This document shows positions 16,327-25,324 of a stretch of 56,714 nucleotides of DNA, piece after piece. Origin of the DNA: Nitrospinaceae bacterium. GTDB taxonomy: Bacteria; Nitrospinota; Nitrospinia; Nitrospinales; VA-1. The position numbers were made by a program, and so were the translations under genes. Under the pieces are notes generated by a model. The model was given only the letters and a program-made list of their open reading frames with translations. It did not search any database and had not been told where the DNA came from. The stretch lies in the NCBI GenBank assembly GCA_029261455.1, contig JAJDBH010000073.1:1-56714 (forward strand), given 5' to 3'. Position 1 is the first letter of the stretch; the number at the start of each line of letters is the position of its first letter.

Positions 16327-18966
16327 ATGATTCAATTGGACAAACATTACGAGCCAGAAGAAGTAGAAAAACGCTGGGGACAATTTTGGCAGGAAAAGAA
16401 TTTTTATCATGCTGATGAGACGCTTGATAGTCCGCCTTTCTCCATAGTTATACCGCCTCCCAATATTACCGGGCGTTTGCATATCGGCCATGCCTTCAAT
16501 AATACTCTGCAGGACATTCTGACGCGCTGGAAGCGCATGCAAGGGTTTAACGCTCTGTGGCAGCCGGGCACCGACCATGCCGGAATTGCTACCCAGAACG
16601 TAGTTGAACGTCAATTGCATGCAGAAGGAACTAATCGGCAGGCACTGGGTCGCGATGCGTTTGTGGAACGGGTGTGGAAATGGCGCAACGAATCTGGAGG
16701 GGCTATTAATGAACAGTTGAAGAAGCTGGGTAGTTCGCTGGATTGGGAGCGGGACCGTTTTACTATGGACGAGGGATTGTCCAAAGCGGTGCGCGAAGTA
16801 TTTGTCACGCTCTATGAAGAGGGACTGATTTACAAAGGCGATTACATCATCAACTGGTGCCCTCGTTGTCACACGGCACTGTCTGAGTTGGAAGTGGAAC
16901 ACGAGGACGCACAGGGCCACCTGTATCATTTGAAATATCCTTTTAAAGACGGTGAAGGTTCTCTTATCATTGCCACCACCCGACCAGAAACCATGCTGGG
17001 GGATACTGCTGTGGCGGTCAACCCGGAAGATGAGCGTTACACAAAATTCAAAGGCAAGACGTTAATCCTGCCCTTGGTCGGTAGAGAAATTCCACTCATC
17101 GAAGACAGTTATGTAGACACATCTTTTGGCACCGGGGCTCTTAAGGTGACTCCCGCCCATGACCCTAATGATTTTGAAATAGGACGGCGGCATGATCTTG
17201 CTTCCGTCAATGTGATGGACCCCAGTGGTGCTATGAATGCTGAGGCTGGCCCGGCTTATGAAGGGCTGGACCGTTTTGAATGCCGAAAAAAACTGGTGGA
17301 AGATTTAAAAGATGCAGGGGTCCTGCTGAAAATAGAAGACCTGAATCACTCTGTCGGTCATTGCTACCGATGCAGAACTGTGGTCGAACCATATTTGTCC
17401 AAGCAATGGTTTGTTAGAGCCAAGCCTTTGGCAGAACCGGCGATAAAGGCGGTGAGAGACGGCACCATAAAAATTGTCCCGAAATTCTGGGAAAATACTT
17501 ATTTTGAGTGGATGGAAAATATCCGTGACTGGTGCATTTCCCGGCAAATCTGGTGGGGACACCAGATTCCCGCATGGACGTGTAAGGATTGTGGTGAAGT
17601 TCAGGTAGCTCGGGAGACGCCACAAAGTTGTTCGGCTTGTTCTTCAACGGATCTGGAACAGGAAACCGATGTGTTGGACACTTGGTTTAGTTCTGCTCTC
17701 TGGCCGTTTTCCACATTAGGCTGGCCGGAAAAAACGGAAACGCTTAAAAAGTTTTATCCCACCTCGGTCCTTTGTACCGGGTTCGACATTCTGTTTTTCT
17801 GGGTGGCGCGCATGATCATGATGGGAATCAAGTTCATGGACGAAGTGCCATTTCATCATGTTTATATTCATGCTCTGATTCGCGATGCAGAAGGACAGAA
17901 AATGAGCAAGACCAAGGGGAACGTGATAGATCCTTTGGCCGTGATGAAAGAATACGGGACAGATGCATTGCGGTTTACGCTGGCGGCTTTTGCTGCTCAA
18001 GGTCGGGATATCAAGCTGGCTGAGGACCGCATTGAAGGTTATCGAAATTTCTGCAACAAACTCTGGAACGCCTCCCGGTTTGTGTTTATGAACCTGGAAG
18101 GTTATCAAGGAACCTGTAAACTGGATGAACAAACAGAAAAGTCTATTGCAGATCAGTGGATTTTGAGCCGACTGAACAACACCACGCAGGAAGTTAACTT
18201 AGCTCTGGAAAATTTTAAATTCAACGATGCTTCTCTGGCAGTTTACAAGTTCATCTGGAATGAATATTGCGACTGGTATATTGAGTTTGCCAAATCCCGT
18301 TTGCAGGAGGAGGGCCCTGAAAAAATAGCGGCACAAAATGTTCTTGTGCATGTTTTGGAAGCGGCCTTGAAACTTCTGCACCCGTTTATGCCGTTTATCA
18401 CAGAAGAAATATGGCAGAAATTACCCAAAAGTGGAGACAGTATTATGGTCAGCGCTTTTCCCGAATTCGATGTTGCAAATAGCAATGCGGAAGTGGAAGA
18501 GGCTATGGGAAAGGTGATGGAAGTCATTACGGGCGTACGAAATATACGTGGCGAGATGAACCTGAACCCAGGGTTGAAATTAAACGCCTTAATCAAAACT
18601 CGCCATGCTGGTTTGGAGGCTACTTTGAAAAAACACTCCGGTTTTATCTGTGAATTAGCCCGAGTGGATCAAATAACCATAGGCCCTGATATCGAAAAAC
18701 CCGAGGTCTCGGCATCTTCGGTATTGGGAGAAATGGACCTGATTATTCCTCTTGAAGGCATGATGGATTTCGAGGAAGAAAGAAGTCGTATAGAAAAAGA
18801 GTTGAAAAAAATTGAAAAAGACCTCATATTTTTAGATAAGAAACTCTCCAACCCGAATTTTGTGAAAAAAGCGCCTGCAGAAGTCATCGAAAAAGATGAG
18901 AAAAGGAAAACCACCCTTTCTGAAAAACAGGCCAAACTTAAAATTCATTTAAAAACGATAGAATAG
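16327..18966 (+). CDS. valS: Valyl-tRNA synthetase
   Basis: Attaches valine to tRNA-Val. The 879-residue length is normal for bacterial ValRS. The class I HIGH signature is at residues 52-55 (GRLHIGHAF) and KMSKT at 525-529. The editing CP1 domain is present (about 200-330, with TTRPETMLGDTAVAVNP). Zinc-type knuckles CPRCH and CYRCR/CKDC are visible. The C-terminus is the ValRS-specific coiled-coil arm that contacts tRNA (about 815-879). I chose ATG 16327 (MIQLDKHYEPEEVEKRW); the frame continues upstream to TTG 16300, which would add nine residues not seen in the family. GGAAG lies about 12 bases upstream, longer than ideal. pepF follows after 63 bases. Confidence 0.97.
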   Translation: MIQLDKHYEPEEVEKRWGQFWQEKNFYHADETLDSPPFSIVIPPPNITGRLHIGHAFNNTLQDILTRWKRMQGFNALWQPGTDHAGIATQNVVERQLHAEGTNRQALGRDAFVERVWKWRNESGGAINEQLKKLGSSLDWERDRFTMDEGLSKAVREVFVTLYEEGLIYKGDYIINWCPRCHTALSELEVEHEDAQGHLYHLKYPFKDGEGSLIIATTRPETMLGDTAVAVNPEDERYTKFKGKTLILPLVGREIPLIEDSYVDTSFGTGALKVTPAHDPNDFEIGRRHDLASVNVMDPSGAMNAEAGPAYEGLDRFECRKKLVEDLKDAGVLLKIEDLNHSVGHCYRCRTVVEPYLSKQWFVRAKPLAEPAIKAVRDGTIKIVPKFWENTYFEWMENIRDWCISRQIWWGHQIPAWTCKDCGEVQVARETPQSCSACSSTDLEQETDVLDTWFSSALWPFSTLGWPEKTETLKKFYPTSVLCTGFDILFFWVARMIMMGIKFMDEVPFHHVYIHALIRDAEGQKMSKTKGNVIDPLAVMKEYGTDALRFTLAAFAAQGRDIKLAEDRIEGYRNFCNKLWNASRFVFMNLEGYQGTCKLDEQTEKSIADQWILSRLNNTTQEVNLALENFKFNDASLAVYKFIWNEYCDWYIEFAKSRLQEEGPEKIAAQNVLVHVLEAALKLLHPFMPFITEEIWQKLPKSGDSIMVSAFPEFDVANSNAEVEEAMGKVMEVITGVRNIRGEMNLNPGLKLNALIKTRHAGLEATLKKHSGFICELARVDQITIGPDIEKPEVSASSVLGEMDLIIPLEGMMDFEEERSRIEKELKKIEKDLIFLDKKLSNPNFVKKAPAEVIEKDEKRKTTLSEKQAKLKIHLKTIE

Positions 18967-19029
18967 GCAACACGGTAAAGAATGTTAATCATCTTTGGGG
19001 GACTTATGTTTCCCGCCCTATCTTAAATT

Positions 19030-20838
19030 ATGGATGCTAAAGCAGGAACTGTGGCACGTGATGAAGTGAGTGTGGAGTCCCAATGGGATTTGACAGGTTT
19101 GTACTCATTTGATGAGGTCTGGAATGCTGACTTGACCGAATTGGAAGCGGAGCTTGAAAAGTACGATTCCTTTGCCGGTACTTTGGGGGAGTCTGCCCTT
19201 AAGCTTAAGGCATGCCTAGAGTTTGATATGAACTTTTCCCGTAAGTTGGAAAAGCTTTATACGTTTTCTCATCTTAAAAATGATGAGGATAAAACGAACA
19301 GTCTTTATCAGGGGAATTTTGAAAAGGTCATGATGCTGGTCAATGAGGCGAGCAGAGCTTCGAGTTTTATCCGATCAGAAATCATGTCTATCCCTGAAGA
19401 CACGATGCAGAAGTTTCTGGACGACAAGGAACTTGAGTTTTATCGGTTTCATCTGGAGCAGATTTTGCGTTACCGGGCTCACACCCTCTCGGAAAAAGAG
19501 GAAGCACTCTTAGCGGCTTCAGGAGAAATGGGGCGAGGCATGCGGGATGCGTTTGACATGCTCGATAATGCTGACCTGAAGCTTGGAGAGATTGAGGATG
19601 AAAACGGCGCAACGGTTGTCCTCACTCACGGCAACTTTCAGAGCCTTCTACAGAGTTATGATCGCAGGGTCAGGCAGGATGCGTTTAATACCTATTATAA
19701 GGCCTACGAATCCCATCAATATACTTATTCCACGTTACTTGCTGGTAGCATAAAAAAAGATTTATTTTACTCGCGGGCTAAAAAGTTTTCCAGTTACCGG
19801 GCCAAGGCGTTGTTTTCTGAAAATATTCCGGTGGAGGTTCATGACAACCTGCTCGAATCGGTGCGCCAGAACCTCGACCCGCTTTATAAATACTTTGAAT
19901 TAAGAAAACGTTTGTTAGGCCTGGGTGAATTGCATATGTATGATTGCAATGTTCCGCTGGTGAAGGACATGAAATGGCATATGCCTTTCGAGCAAGCGGT
20001 GGAAGAAATTAAGTTTGCCCTGAAACCTTTGGGCGAGGAATATGTTGAACAATTGGCACGTGGGTTGTCGGTAGACCGTTGGACAGACCGGTATGAAAAC
20101 AAGGGCAAGCGGAGCGGGGCTTACTCATCCGGCTGTTACGATTCGAATCCCTTCATTCTCATGAATTACCGTGAAGACAATATCAACAGTGCTTACACGT
20201 TGGCCCACGAAGCGGGGCATTCGATGCACTCGTTTTATGCGAGAAAAAATCAGCCTTACTTGTATTCCGATTACACGATTTTTGTGGCTGAGGTGGCTTC
20301 TACCTTTAACGAAGCCCTTTTGACTCGCCATTTTCTAAGCCAGGATATTGCGCCAGACATGCGAATTTATCTCGTTTGCAGAGAGATTGATAATTTTCGC
20401 GGCACGCTATACCGACAAACGATGTTTGCCGAATTCGAACATCAGGTGTATAAGGCGATGGAAAGCAATGAACCTTTGACACTGGAACCCTTCAAGAAAA
20501 TTTATAGGGATCTTCTGGAATGTTATTTTGGTCCTGAAGTTGTTCTGGATGATTGTTTGTCTCTGGAATGTTTTCGCATCCCGCATTTTTATTTCAGTTT
20601 CTATGTTTATAAATATGCCACAGGTATTTCCGCCGCCTATGCTTTGGCCGACCGGGTTACTTCCGGCGGAGAGACGGAGCTGAACGATTACTTGGGCTTT
20701 TTGAAATCAGGCGGATCAAAATATCCGATAGATCTGTTGAAATCTGCCGGGGTGGATATGCTTTCACCTGAACCGGTCAATACCGCTTTGGCAAAATTTT
20801 CTGCGTTGGTGGATGAGCTTGAGCATTTAACTCAATAA
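19030..20838 (+). CDS. pepF: Oligoendopeptidase F (M3 metallopeptidase)
   Basis: A cytoplasmic zinc peptidase that cleaves short peptides. The 602-residue length is typical for PepF. The zinc motif is HEAGH at residues 393-397 (TLAHEAGHSMHSF), and the third ligand Glu lies in the downstream helix VAEVASTFNEALL. The N-terminal PepF helical domain covers about residues 60-200. No signal peptide is present. The ATG has no Shine-Dalgarno site; TATCTT lies five bases before it, so translation may be leaderless like several other genes here, although the -35 match (TTGGGG) is weak. It sits between valS and a basic low-complexity protein; there is no obvious functional link. Confidence 0.93.
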   Translation: MDAKAGTVARDEVSVESQWDLTGLYSFDEVWNADLTELEAELEKYDSFAGTLGESALKLKACLEFDMNFSRKLEKLYTFSHLKNDEDKTNSLYQGNFEKVMMLVNEASRASSFIRSEIMSIPEDTMQKFLDDKELEFYRFHLEQILRYRAHTLSEKEEALLAASGEMGRGMRDAFDMLDNADLKLGEIEDENGATVVLTHGNFQSLLQSYDRRVRQDAFNTYYKAYESHQYTYSTLLAGSIKKDLFYSRAKKFSSYRAKALFSENIPVEVHDNLLESVRQNLDPLYKYFELRKRLLGLGELHMYDCNVPLVKDMKWHMPFEQAVEEIKFALKPLGEEYVEQLARGLSVDRWTDRYENKGKRSGAYSSGCYDSNPFILMNYREDNINSAYTLAHEAGHSMHSFYARKNQPYLYSDYTIFVAEVASTFNEALLTRHFLSQDIAPDMRIYLVCREIDNFRGTLYRQTMFAEFEHQVYKAMESNEPLTLEPFKKIYRDLLECYFGPEVVLDDCLSLECFRIPHFYFSFYVYKYATGISAAYALADRVTSGGETELNDYLGFLKSGGSKYPIDLLKSAGVDMLSPEPVNTALAKFSALVDELEHLTQ

Positions 20839-20906
20839 TAAATTTGAAATATAAAGAGGATGATAACAATCATGAGACTACACCTCATAATTAAAGGAAT
20901 AGCGTT

Positions 20907-21680
20907 TTGAAAAAAACAGGTACATTCAGAAAAAATGGGAACAATCCGCGGAAACCTCAAAACCGCCAGGGAAATGCGCCCGGGAAAAATCAAAGCCAAG
21001 GTCAAGGTCAAAACTCTGGGCAGAGAAAAGGTGGAATTCATCCATGGGTTTCCTCTGGTCCTTCTTCTTCTCAGGCGTTGACTTCCCATATCAGCATGGC
21101 CAGTAAGAATAGTTCAGGTTCAAGTAATACCCGCAAACCTCAAAACTCAAAGAACCCGTATCGTCAAAAACGCAACAATGCTGGTAACCCGAATGGTCCG
21201 AGTGGAGAAAAACCATCCTATCAGGATAGAGGAGGAAGAGGGAATGGTAGGACGATACAGCCTTCTCAGCGGCCGGCTGCTGCCACTTCTGCTGCGAAAA
21301 GCCCGTCTGTTTCAGACAAGCCGTTAACAGGAGGGATGGATGCTTTCACCTTGTTCTGCGCTTATCATTTAGGCATTGGCCCGAAAAAAGAATATAGGCC
21401 TGCGAACCTCAATGAGGTAGCAAGACGTTTTAATAGTGAACCTGGGGCTGTCCGCCAGGCATTGAAAGAATGTGGTATGGATTCTGCCGCCTTGCTGGAT
21501 GTGGATTTTGATATGGCTTTGGCTCAGTTAGATATTCAGGTTGCGCCGGAAGGTATTGATCGTTTGGAACTGGCGAAATCTATTTATGAGGATTTTCTAG
21601 CAGCTCCTCATGTGAAAAGAGATTGGAAGAAAATTATAGAAGAAGACCGCAAGGAAAACCGCAAGGTTTTTGGCGGATAA
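20907..21680 (+). CDS. Basic low-complexity protein with conserved C-terminal helical domain
   Basis: A 257-residue protein in two parts. Residues 1-140 are rich in Gly, Gln, Asn, Ser, Lys and Arg, with repeated QGQ/GQ and NxPRxP elements, strongly basic and probably disordered, which suggests nucleic-acid contact. Residues 143-257 form a compact domain (FTLFCAYHLGIGPKKEY, then NLNEVARRFNSEPGAVRQAL) that reads like a small helix-turn-helix-type unit, followed by VDFDMALAQLDIQVAPEG and a charged tail. I have the impression of similar C-terminal domains in deltaproteobacteria and Nitrospirota but know no function. The start is TTG 20907 with AAAGGA eight bases upstream. It is convergent with dacB, with 12 bases between the stops. 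Confidence 0.7.
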   Translation: MKKTGTFRKNGNNPRKPQNRQGNAPGKNQSQGQGQNSGQRKGGIHPWVSSGPSSSQALTSHISMASKNSSGSSNTRKPQNSKNPYRQKRNNAGNPNGPSGEKPSYQDRGGRGNGRTIQPSQRPAAATSAAKSPSVSDKPLTGGMDAFTLFCAYHLGIGPKKEYRPANLNEVARRFNSEPGAVRQALKECGMDSAALLDVDFDMALAQLDIQVAPEGIDRLELAKSIYEDFLAAPHVKRDWKKIIEEDRKENRKVFGG

Positions 21681-21692
21681 ATCAGAGGTGTT

Positions 21693-23222
21693 TTAAGGGG
21701 CCGAACCCGAAGAAGCCTTTCTTTGTTTCTCGGGTATGAAACTACCTGTAGGAATGCGTCGAAAACGTAGTCCTTCACGGATAATCTGGTCCTGAAGTTT
21801 TTTGACCTTGCCGTTAGAGCATTTTAAGCTATTCATTAAAATTGAGAACGCAAAAGTTTCACCGTCGCGGGATTGAAAATAGCCGGAAAGCGAACTGACA
21901 AAATTCAGAGTTCCAGTTTTTACTCGCGCCCGTTCTGGACTTTTTACGCCACGCATTCTGTTTTTCACATTTCCATCCACCCCCATTACACCCAGTGCAG
22001 AAACAAATTCCGGGTAGACTCCTAAATCGTTTTTAACGTAACGGAGTACATCAATAAATATCTGCGGTGACAATTTGTTCTGTCGAGATAACCCGGATCC
22101 ATCAAGAACCTTATATTGGTCCTGTTGATATCCCAACATCGTCAAATACTCTTCAAAAGCTTTAAGGCCCTTCAGGGTGGTGCCCGGTGGGCCATATTTC
22201 TCGGCCCCTATAGTTTTTAGAATTTGCTCCGCTACAAAATTATTGCTGAACTTGTTGAGGCCCTGTAATGCCAATGTCAGGGGTTCTGACTCATGAGTCA
22301 ATAACTTCATCGCTGTTTCAGGAACTCTTCCCTGTTCAGTTTTGCCGTTGAACTGGATGCCTACATGGCCTAGATATTTTTTCAGTGTGCTCAGAGTGTA
22401 TTGGGTGGGATCAGTAATGTTTAAAAAATACTGGGCACGAGGTTGATTCAGACGGATACCCCCTGAAACTGTGATTTCATCAAATCCATTCCGATCCAAC
22501 CTGTTGACAATGAGCCGACTACGCTTACCCGGCTTAAGAGTTCTGGCTTGATTATCGAGAGTGATGTAATCAGTATCAGGCTCGATAATAATTTCTGGTT
22601 TGCTCCCCGCTTTGGTGCCAGGGGTCACATAAGCCTGGACTGTGTTAAAATTGAAAGACAAAGCTCCCAGAGGAGCCTCATAGGCTTGCGCGCCGGGATT
22701 TTTGATCCAGGTCCTCACTCTTTTCCTGTCATCGAAGAAAGAATCGTCACCAATAATATTTCCAGTGATTTTGCGCACAGGAAGATTTTTTAACTCATTG
22801 ACCAGAAGCCACATCTGTTCGGTGACTAATTTAGGGTCTCCGTTACCCTTGATATAAAGGTTTCCATTTAATACTCCATCTTTTAATGTTCCATCCGTAT
22901 AGAGTTGTGTTGGGAAGCGGTAATTGGGCCCCAGGGTTTGGAGTGCAACGGCAGTGGTGAGAATTTTTAAGTTTGAGGCGGGAACAAATAACTTATCCGC
23001 CCGCAACTCGAAAAGGGATTCTCCACGATCCAGCGAATAAATTTTAATGCCAAAATTATTTTTTCGCAGACAAGAACTGGAGAGAATTTTTTTCACCTTC
23101 TTCTGGAAAAGCGAGATACCTTCTTCGTGAGTCTCAGCAAATGCTGGCAGGGAAACCACTAAAAAGAAACAGAGTGTATGAAGAACAATAATTGTTATAG
23201 CTTTAGCATTGAATTTTTTCAT
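21693..23222 (-). CDS. dacB: D-alanyl-D-alanine carboxypeptidase/endopeptidase (PBP4 family, peptidase S13)
   Basis: Periplasmic penicillin-binding protein that trims or cuts peptidoglycan cross-links. It is 509 residues with a signal peptide (about 1-29, ending PAFAE). Active-site motifs are S-x-x-K as SNLK (Ser83, Lys86), S-x-N as SGLSRQN and K-T-G as VKTGTLNFVSS. The insertion between S-x-x-K and S-x-N is large, as in PBP4/DacB. The start codon lacks a Shine-Dalgarno sequence. TAGAAT lies seven bases before it with TTGTAA at a 17-base spacing, predicting a leaderless transcript. It is divergent from the membrane protein at 23332. With Mpl (26082) it points to murein recycling functions in this region. 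Confidence 0.93.
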   Translation of the reverse strand: MKKFNAKAITIIVLHTLCFFLVVSLPAFAETHEEGISLFQKKVKKILSSSCLRKNNFGIKIYSLDRGESLFELRADKLFVPASNLKILTTAVALQTLGPNYRFPTQLYTDGTLKDGVLNGNLYIKGNGDPKLVTEQMWLLVNELKNLPVRKITGNIIGDDSFFDDRKRVRTWIKNPGAQAYEAPLGALSFNFNTVQAYVTPGTKAGSKPEIIIEPDTDYITLDNQARTLKPGKRSRLIVNRLDRNGFDEITVSGGIRLNQPRAQYFLNITDPTQYTLSTLKKYLGHVGIQFNGKTEQGRVPETAMKLLTHESEPLTLALQGLNKFSNNFVAEQILKTIGAEKYGPPGTTLKGLKAFEEYLTMLGYQQDQYKVLDGSGLSRQNKLSPQIFIDVLRYVKNDLGVYPEFVSALGVMGVDGNVKNRMRGVKSPERARVKTGTLNFVSSLSGYFQSRDGETFAFSILMNSLKCSNGKVKKLQDQIIREGLRFRRIPTGSFIPEKQRKASSGSAP

Positions 23223-23229
23223 TAGGAAA

Positions 23230-23258
23230 ATTCTACTCTGTTGAAAATAATTTTACAA
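23230..23258 (-). promoter_or_regulatory. Promoter of dacB, predicted leaderless
   Basis: On the minus strand, TTGTAA (23258-23253), a 17-base spacer and TAGAAT (23235-23230) are followed by seven bases and the ATG at 23222. A transcript starting at the usual distance would begin at the start codon. No purine-rich ribosome-binding site lies between them. Confidence 0.6.
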
Positions 23259-23331
23259 TTGACAAATCTCGAGTCATTAGCGAACCTGTTTTTAGCGGGT
23301 ATTGCTAACCATAACTTCAGGTAGGGCTACG

Positions 23332-23844
23332 ATGGATTTTTCGCATGTTAAATACGGTGTTTTGGTCGCCATGATGGCGATCCTGTTTGGGGGATTGATG
23401 GGCCTGTCCTTTGGTTGTTGCGAAGACACTATCAAAGATACCTTGAAGGCGGGTGCCACAGAAGCATTATCCGGCGTTTACAAGGGCGATCAAGCCAAAG
23501 CGGATAAAGTGGTCAAAAAATCCTGGGTCTATATGAAGCGCGCCCACCTGCACTCGCAGACAATGGGTGTCATCAGCATTGCATTTTCATTGCTTGTAGC
23601 CTGGTTGAATTTTCCTGCACGTGCGCAAATGGGAGTCTCTTTACTCAGTGGGCTGGGCAGTCTGGGTTATGGATTCTTCTGGATGGTGTCCGGGTATCTG
23701 GCTCCGGGGATGGGATCAACCGGGGCGGCGAAAGAGTCGGTTGCTTTGATCGCTCAGTTTTCAGGAGGCGCATTTTTTGTGGCTGGGGTCACGCTTTTTG
23801 GTCTTGTTGCTTATAAAATGTTTATCAAGCCTGCGGCGGAATAA
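23332..23844 (+). CDS. Four-helix membrane protein of unknown function
   Basis: From ATG 23332 (AGGTAGGG six bases upstream) this is a 170-residue protein. The frame extends to TTG 23302, but the extension is not hydrophobic and lacks a ribosome-binding site. Hydrophobic segments lie near residues 8-27, 75-93, 100-122 and 138-163. Between the first two is a 45-residue soluble loop that starts with a Cys-Cys pair (FGCCEDTIKD) and ends with a His-x-His (KRAHLHSQTMG) just before helix 2. These could bind a metal, but nothing proves it. I do not recognise the family. It is divergent from dacB and upstream of the PfkB kinase. Confidence 0.7.
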   Translation: MDFSHVKYGVLVAMMAILFGGLMGLSFGCCEDTIKDTLKAGATEALSGVYKGDQAKADKVVKKSWVYMKRAHLHSQTMGVISIAFSLLVAWLNFPARAQMGVSLLSGLGSLGYGFFWMVSGYLAPGMGSTGAAKESVALIAQFSGGAFFVAGVTLFGLVAYKMFIKPAAE

Positions 23845-23901
23845 CTTTTCGTTGTTGTTAAATAATCCATTAACTATTTTAATCACTAAAAATAATATTA
23901 T

Positions 23902-24921
23902 ATGAATTACGATCTGGTAGGGATAGGAAACGCACTGGTTGATATTGAAGTTCAGGTTGATGATGCTTTTATAGACGAAGTATCAGTAACTAAAGGTGGC
24001 ATGACTCTTTCTTCTGCCGCCGAGCAAGAGAAAGTTTTAAATGCCTTGAAGTCAAGACCACACAAGCTTTCATCGGGGGGGTCTGCCGCTAATACCATTC
24101 ATGGAGCCAGTGTTCTGGGGGCCAAGTCTTATTATCTGGGTCGTGTGGCAAATGATGAGAATGGAAAGCATTACACGGAAGACATGCGGTCCTGCGAGGT
24201 TGGGTTCAGTGGGCCCGGTGCTGATGATGAGGGTACCGGCACTTGTGTGATTCTCATCACTCCTGATGCCGAACGCACGATGCTGACGAATCTGGGTGTC
24301 TCTTCGAAGCTTCACCCTGATAATGTGGATGAAACTATTGTCAAGAATGCCAAGGCCGTTTATGTGGAAGGCTATTTGTGGACCGGGGATGAAACTCGCG
24401 AGGCTGGATTGCATATGGCAAAGATCGCTAAAAAGGAGAAAATCCCGGTTGCCTTCACGTTGAGTGACGCATTTGTGGTCAATACTTTCAAAGACAGTCT
24501 GGCGGACTTCATTCAATGGAACGTTGACATTTTATTTTGTAATGAAGTGGAAGCCCTGGCCATGACAGGAGAAACTGATTCACGTAAGGCGTTTGATAAA
24601 CTATTGGCGTGTGTGGATACCCTGTTTTTGACATTGGGTTCCAAAGGTTCACTTGCTGGGAAAAGTGGTCATGAGCCTGTACAGGTAGGTACTTTTCCTG
24701 TCGATGCGGTGGATACTACAGGAGCGGGAGACCTTTATGCCGCGGGGGCTCTTTATGGCTTGATCAATGGCCGATCATTGAGCGATTCGGCTATCATGGG
24801 TTCTTATTGTGCGGCACAGGTGGTTTCCCATATTGGCGGACGATTGCCGACCCAGTCCCACAAACAGGTTGAAAGTATTCTCACAGAATACCGCAAGCAT
24901 CACCCTTATAACCCTGTTTGA
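23902..24921 (+). CDS. PfkB-family kinase, adenosine kinase-like
   Basis: A 339-residue ribokinase-fold kinase. The N-terminal pattern GIGNALVDIEVQVDD and SSGGSAANTIHGASVLGAKSYYLG matches bacterial adenosine kinase-like PfkB members. The second PfkB signature DTTGAGD at 271-277 includes the catalytic base Asp277. Adenosine phosphorylation to AMP is the likely reaction, but substrate cannot be fixed from sequence alone; other sugar or nucleoside substrates remain possible. The ATG has no Shine-Dalgarno site and sits in a very AT-rich stretch, with AATAAT five bases upstream, so it may be another leaderless start. It would complement the purine genes elsewhere in the window. Confidence 0.88.
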   Translation: MNYDLVGIGNALVDIEVQVDDAFIDEVSVTKGGMTLSSAAEQEKVLNALKSRPHKLSSGGSAANTIHGASVLGAKSYYLGRVANDENGKHYTEDMRSCEVGFSGPGADDEGTGTCVILITPDAERTMLTNLGVSSKLHPDNVDETIVKNAKAVYVEGYLWTGDETREAGLHMAKIAKKEKIPVAFTLSDAFVVNTFKDSLADFIQWNVDILFCNEVEALAMTGETDSRKAFDKLLACVDTLFLTLGSKGSLAGKSGHEPVQVGTFPVDAVDTTGAGDLYAAGALYGLINGRSLSDSAIMGSYCAAQVVSHIGGRLPTQSHKQVESILTEYRKHHPYNPV

Positions 24922-25010
24922 TTTTTATTGTCCAAATTATACATTCTGTTGAAGGTTTGTTACACTCCTCAAATCAGACCTAAGGTTTAAACAGAGTGAA
25001 GGAGAGACCT

Positions 25011-25307
25011 ATGAGATTGCTACGCGTTTTCCTTTTGGCCCTTTGTATGTTTGTGGTCGGTTGTGGTACGGTCGGGAAAGATTTTGACAGCTCCAATGTC
25101 AAAAAAATTCAAAATAATGTGACGACACAGCTTGAAATTCTTGACTGGTTTGGTGTGCCCTATAAAGAAGGAACCGAAAACAAGCACACCATGTGGACTT
25201 ATCAAATTGATACCTGGCAGGCGGTTGGTGAAGGGCAATCAAAGGGACTGGTTATCTTGTTTGACGATAAAAATATTGTCAAAGCTTATCGTTATGAGTC
25301 GAATTAG
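25011..25307 (+). CDS. Small lipoprotein with BamE/SmpA-like domain
   Basis: From ATG 25011 the protein has 98 residues. The signal sequence MRLLRVFLLALCMFVVGC ends in a lipobox with Cys18, so it should be a lipoprotein. The mature part has the short alpha-beta pattern of BamE/SmpA-like proteins: an early helix with TTQLEILDWFGVPYKEG, then a strand MWTYQID and a final strand VILFDDKNIVKAYRY. It could be an outer-membrane assembly accessory or a general SmpA-like lipoprotein; it is shorter than typical BamE and has no Bam gene nearby. AAGGAGAG precedes the start at good spacing. The frame is open from GTG 24996, which overlaps that site and is unlikely. The HAD gene follows after 17 bases. Confidence 0.8.
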   Translation: MRLLRVFLLALCMFVVGCGTVGKDFDSSNVKKIQNNVTTQLEILDWFGVPYKEGTENKHTMWTYQIDTWQAVGEGQSKGLVILFDDKNIVKAYRYESN

Positions 25308-25324
25308 CAGGCGCAAATCCCCTA

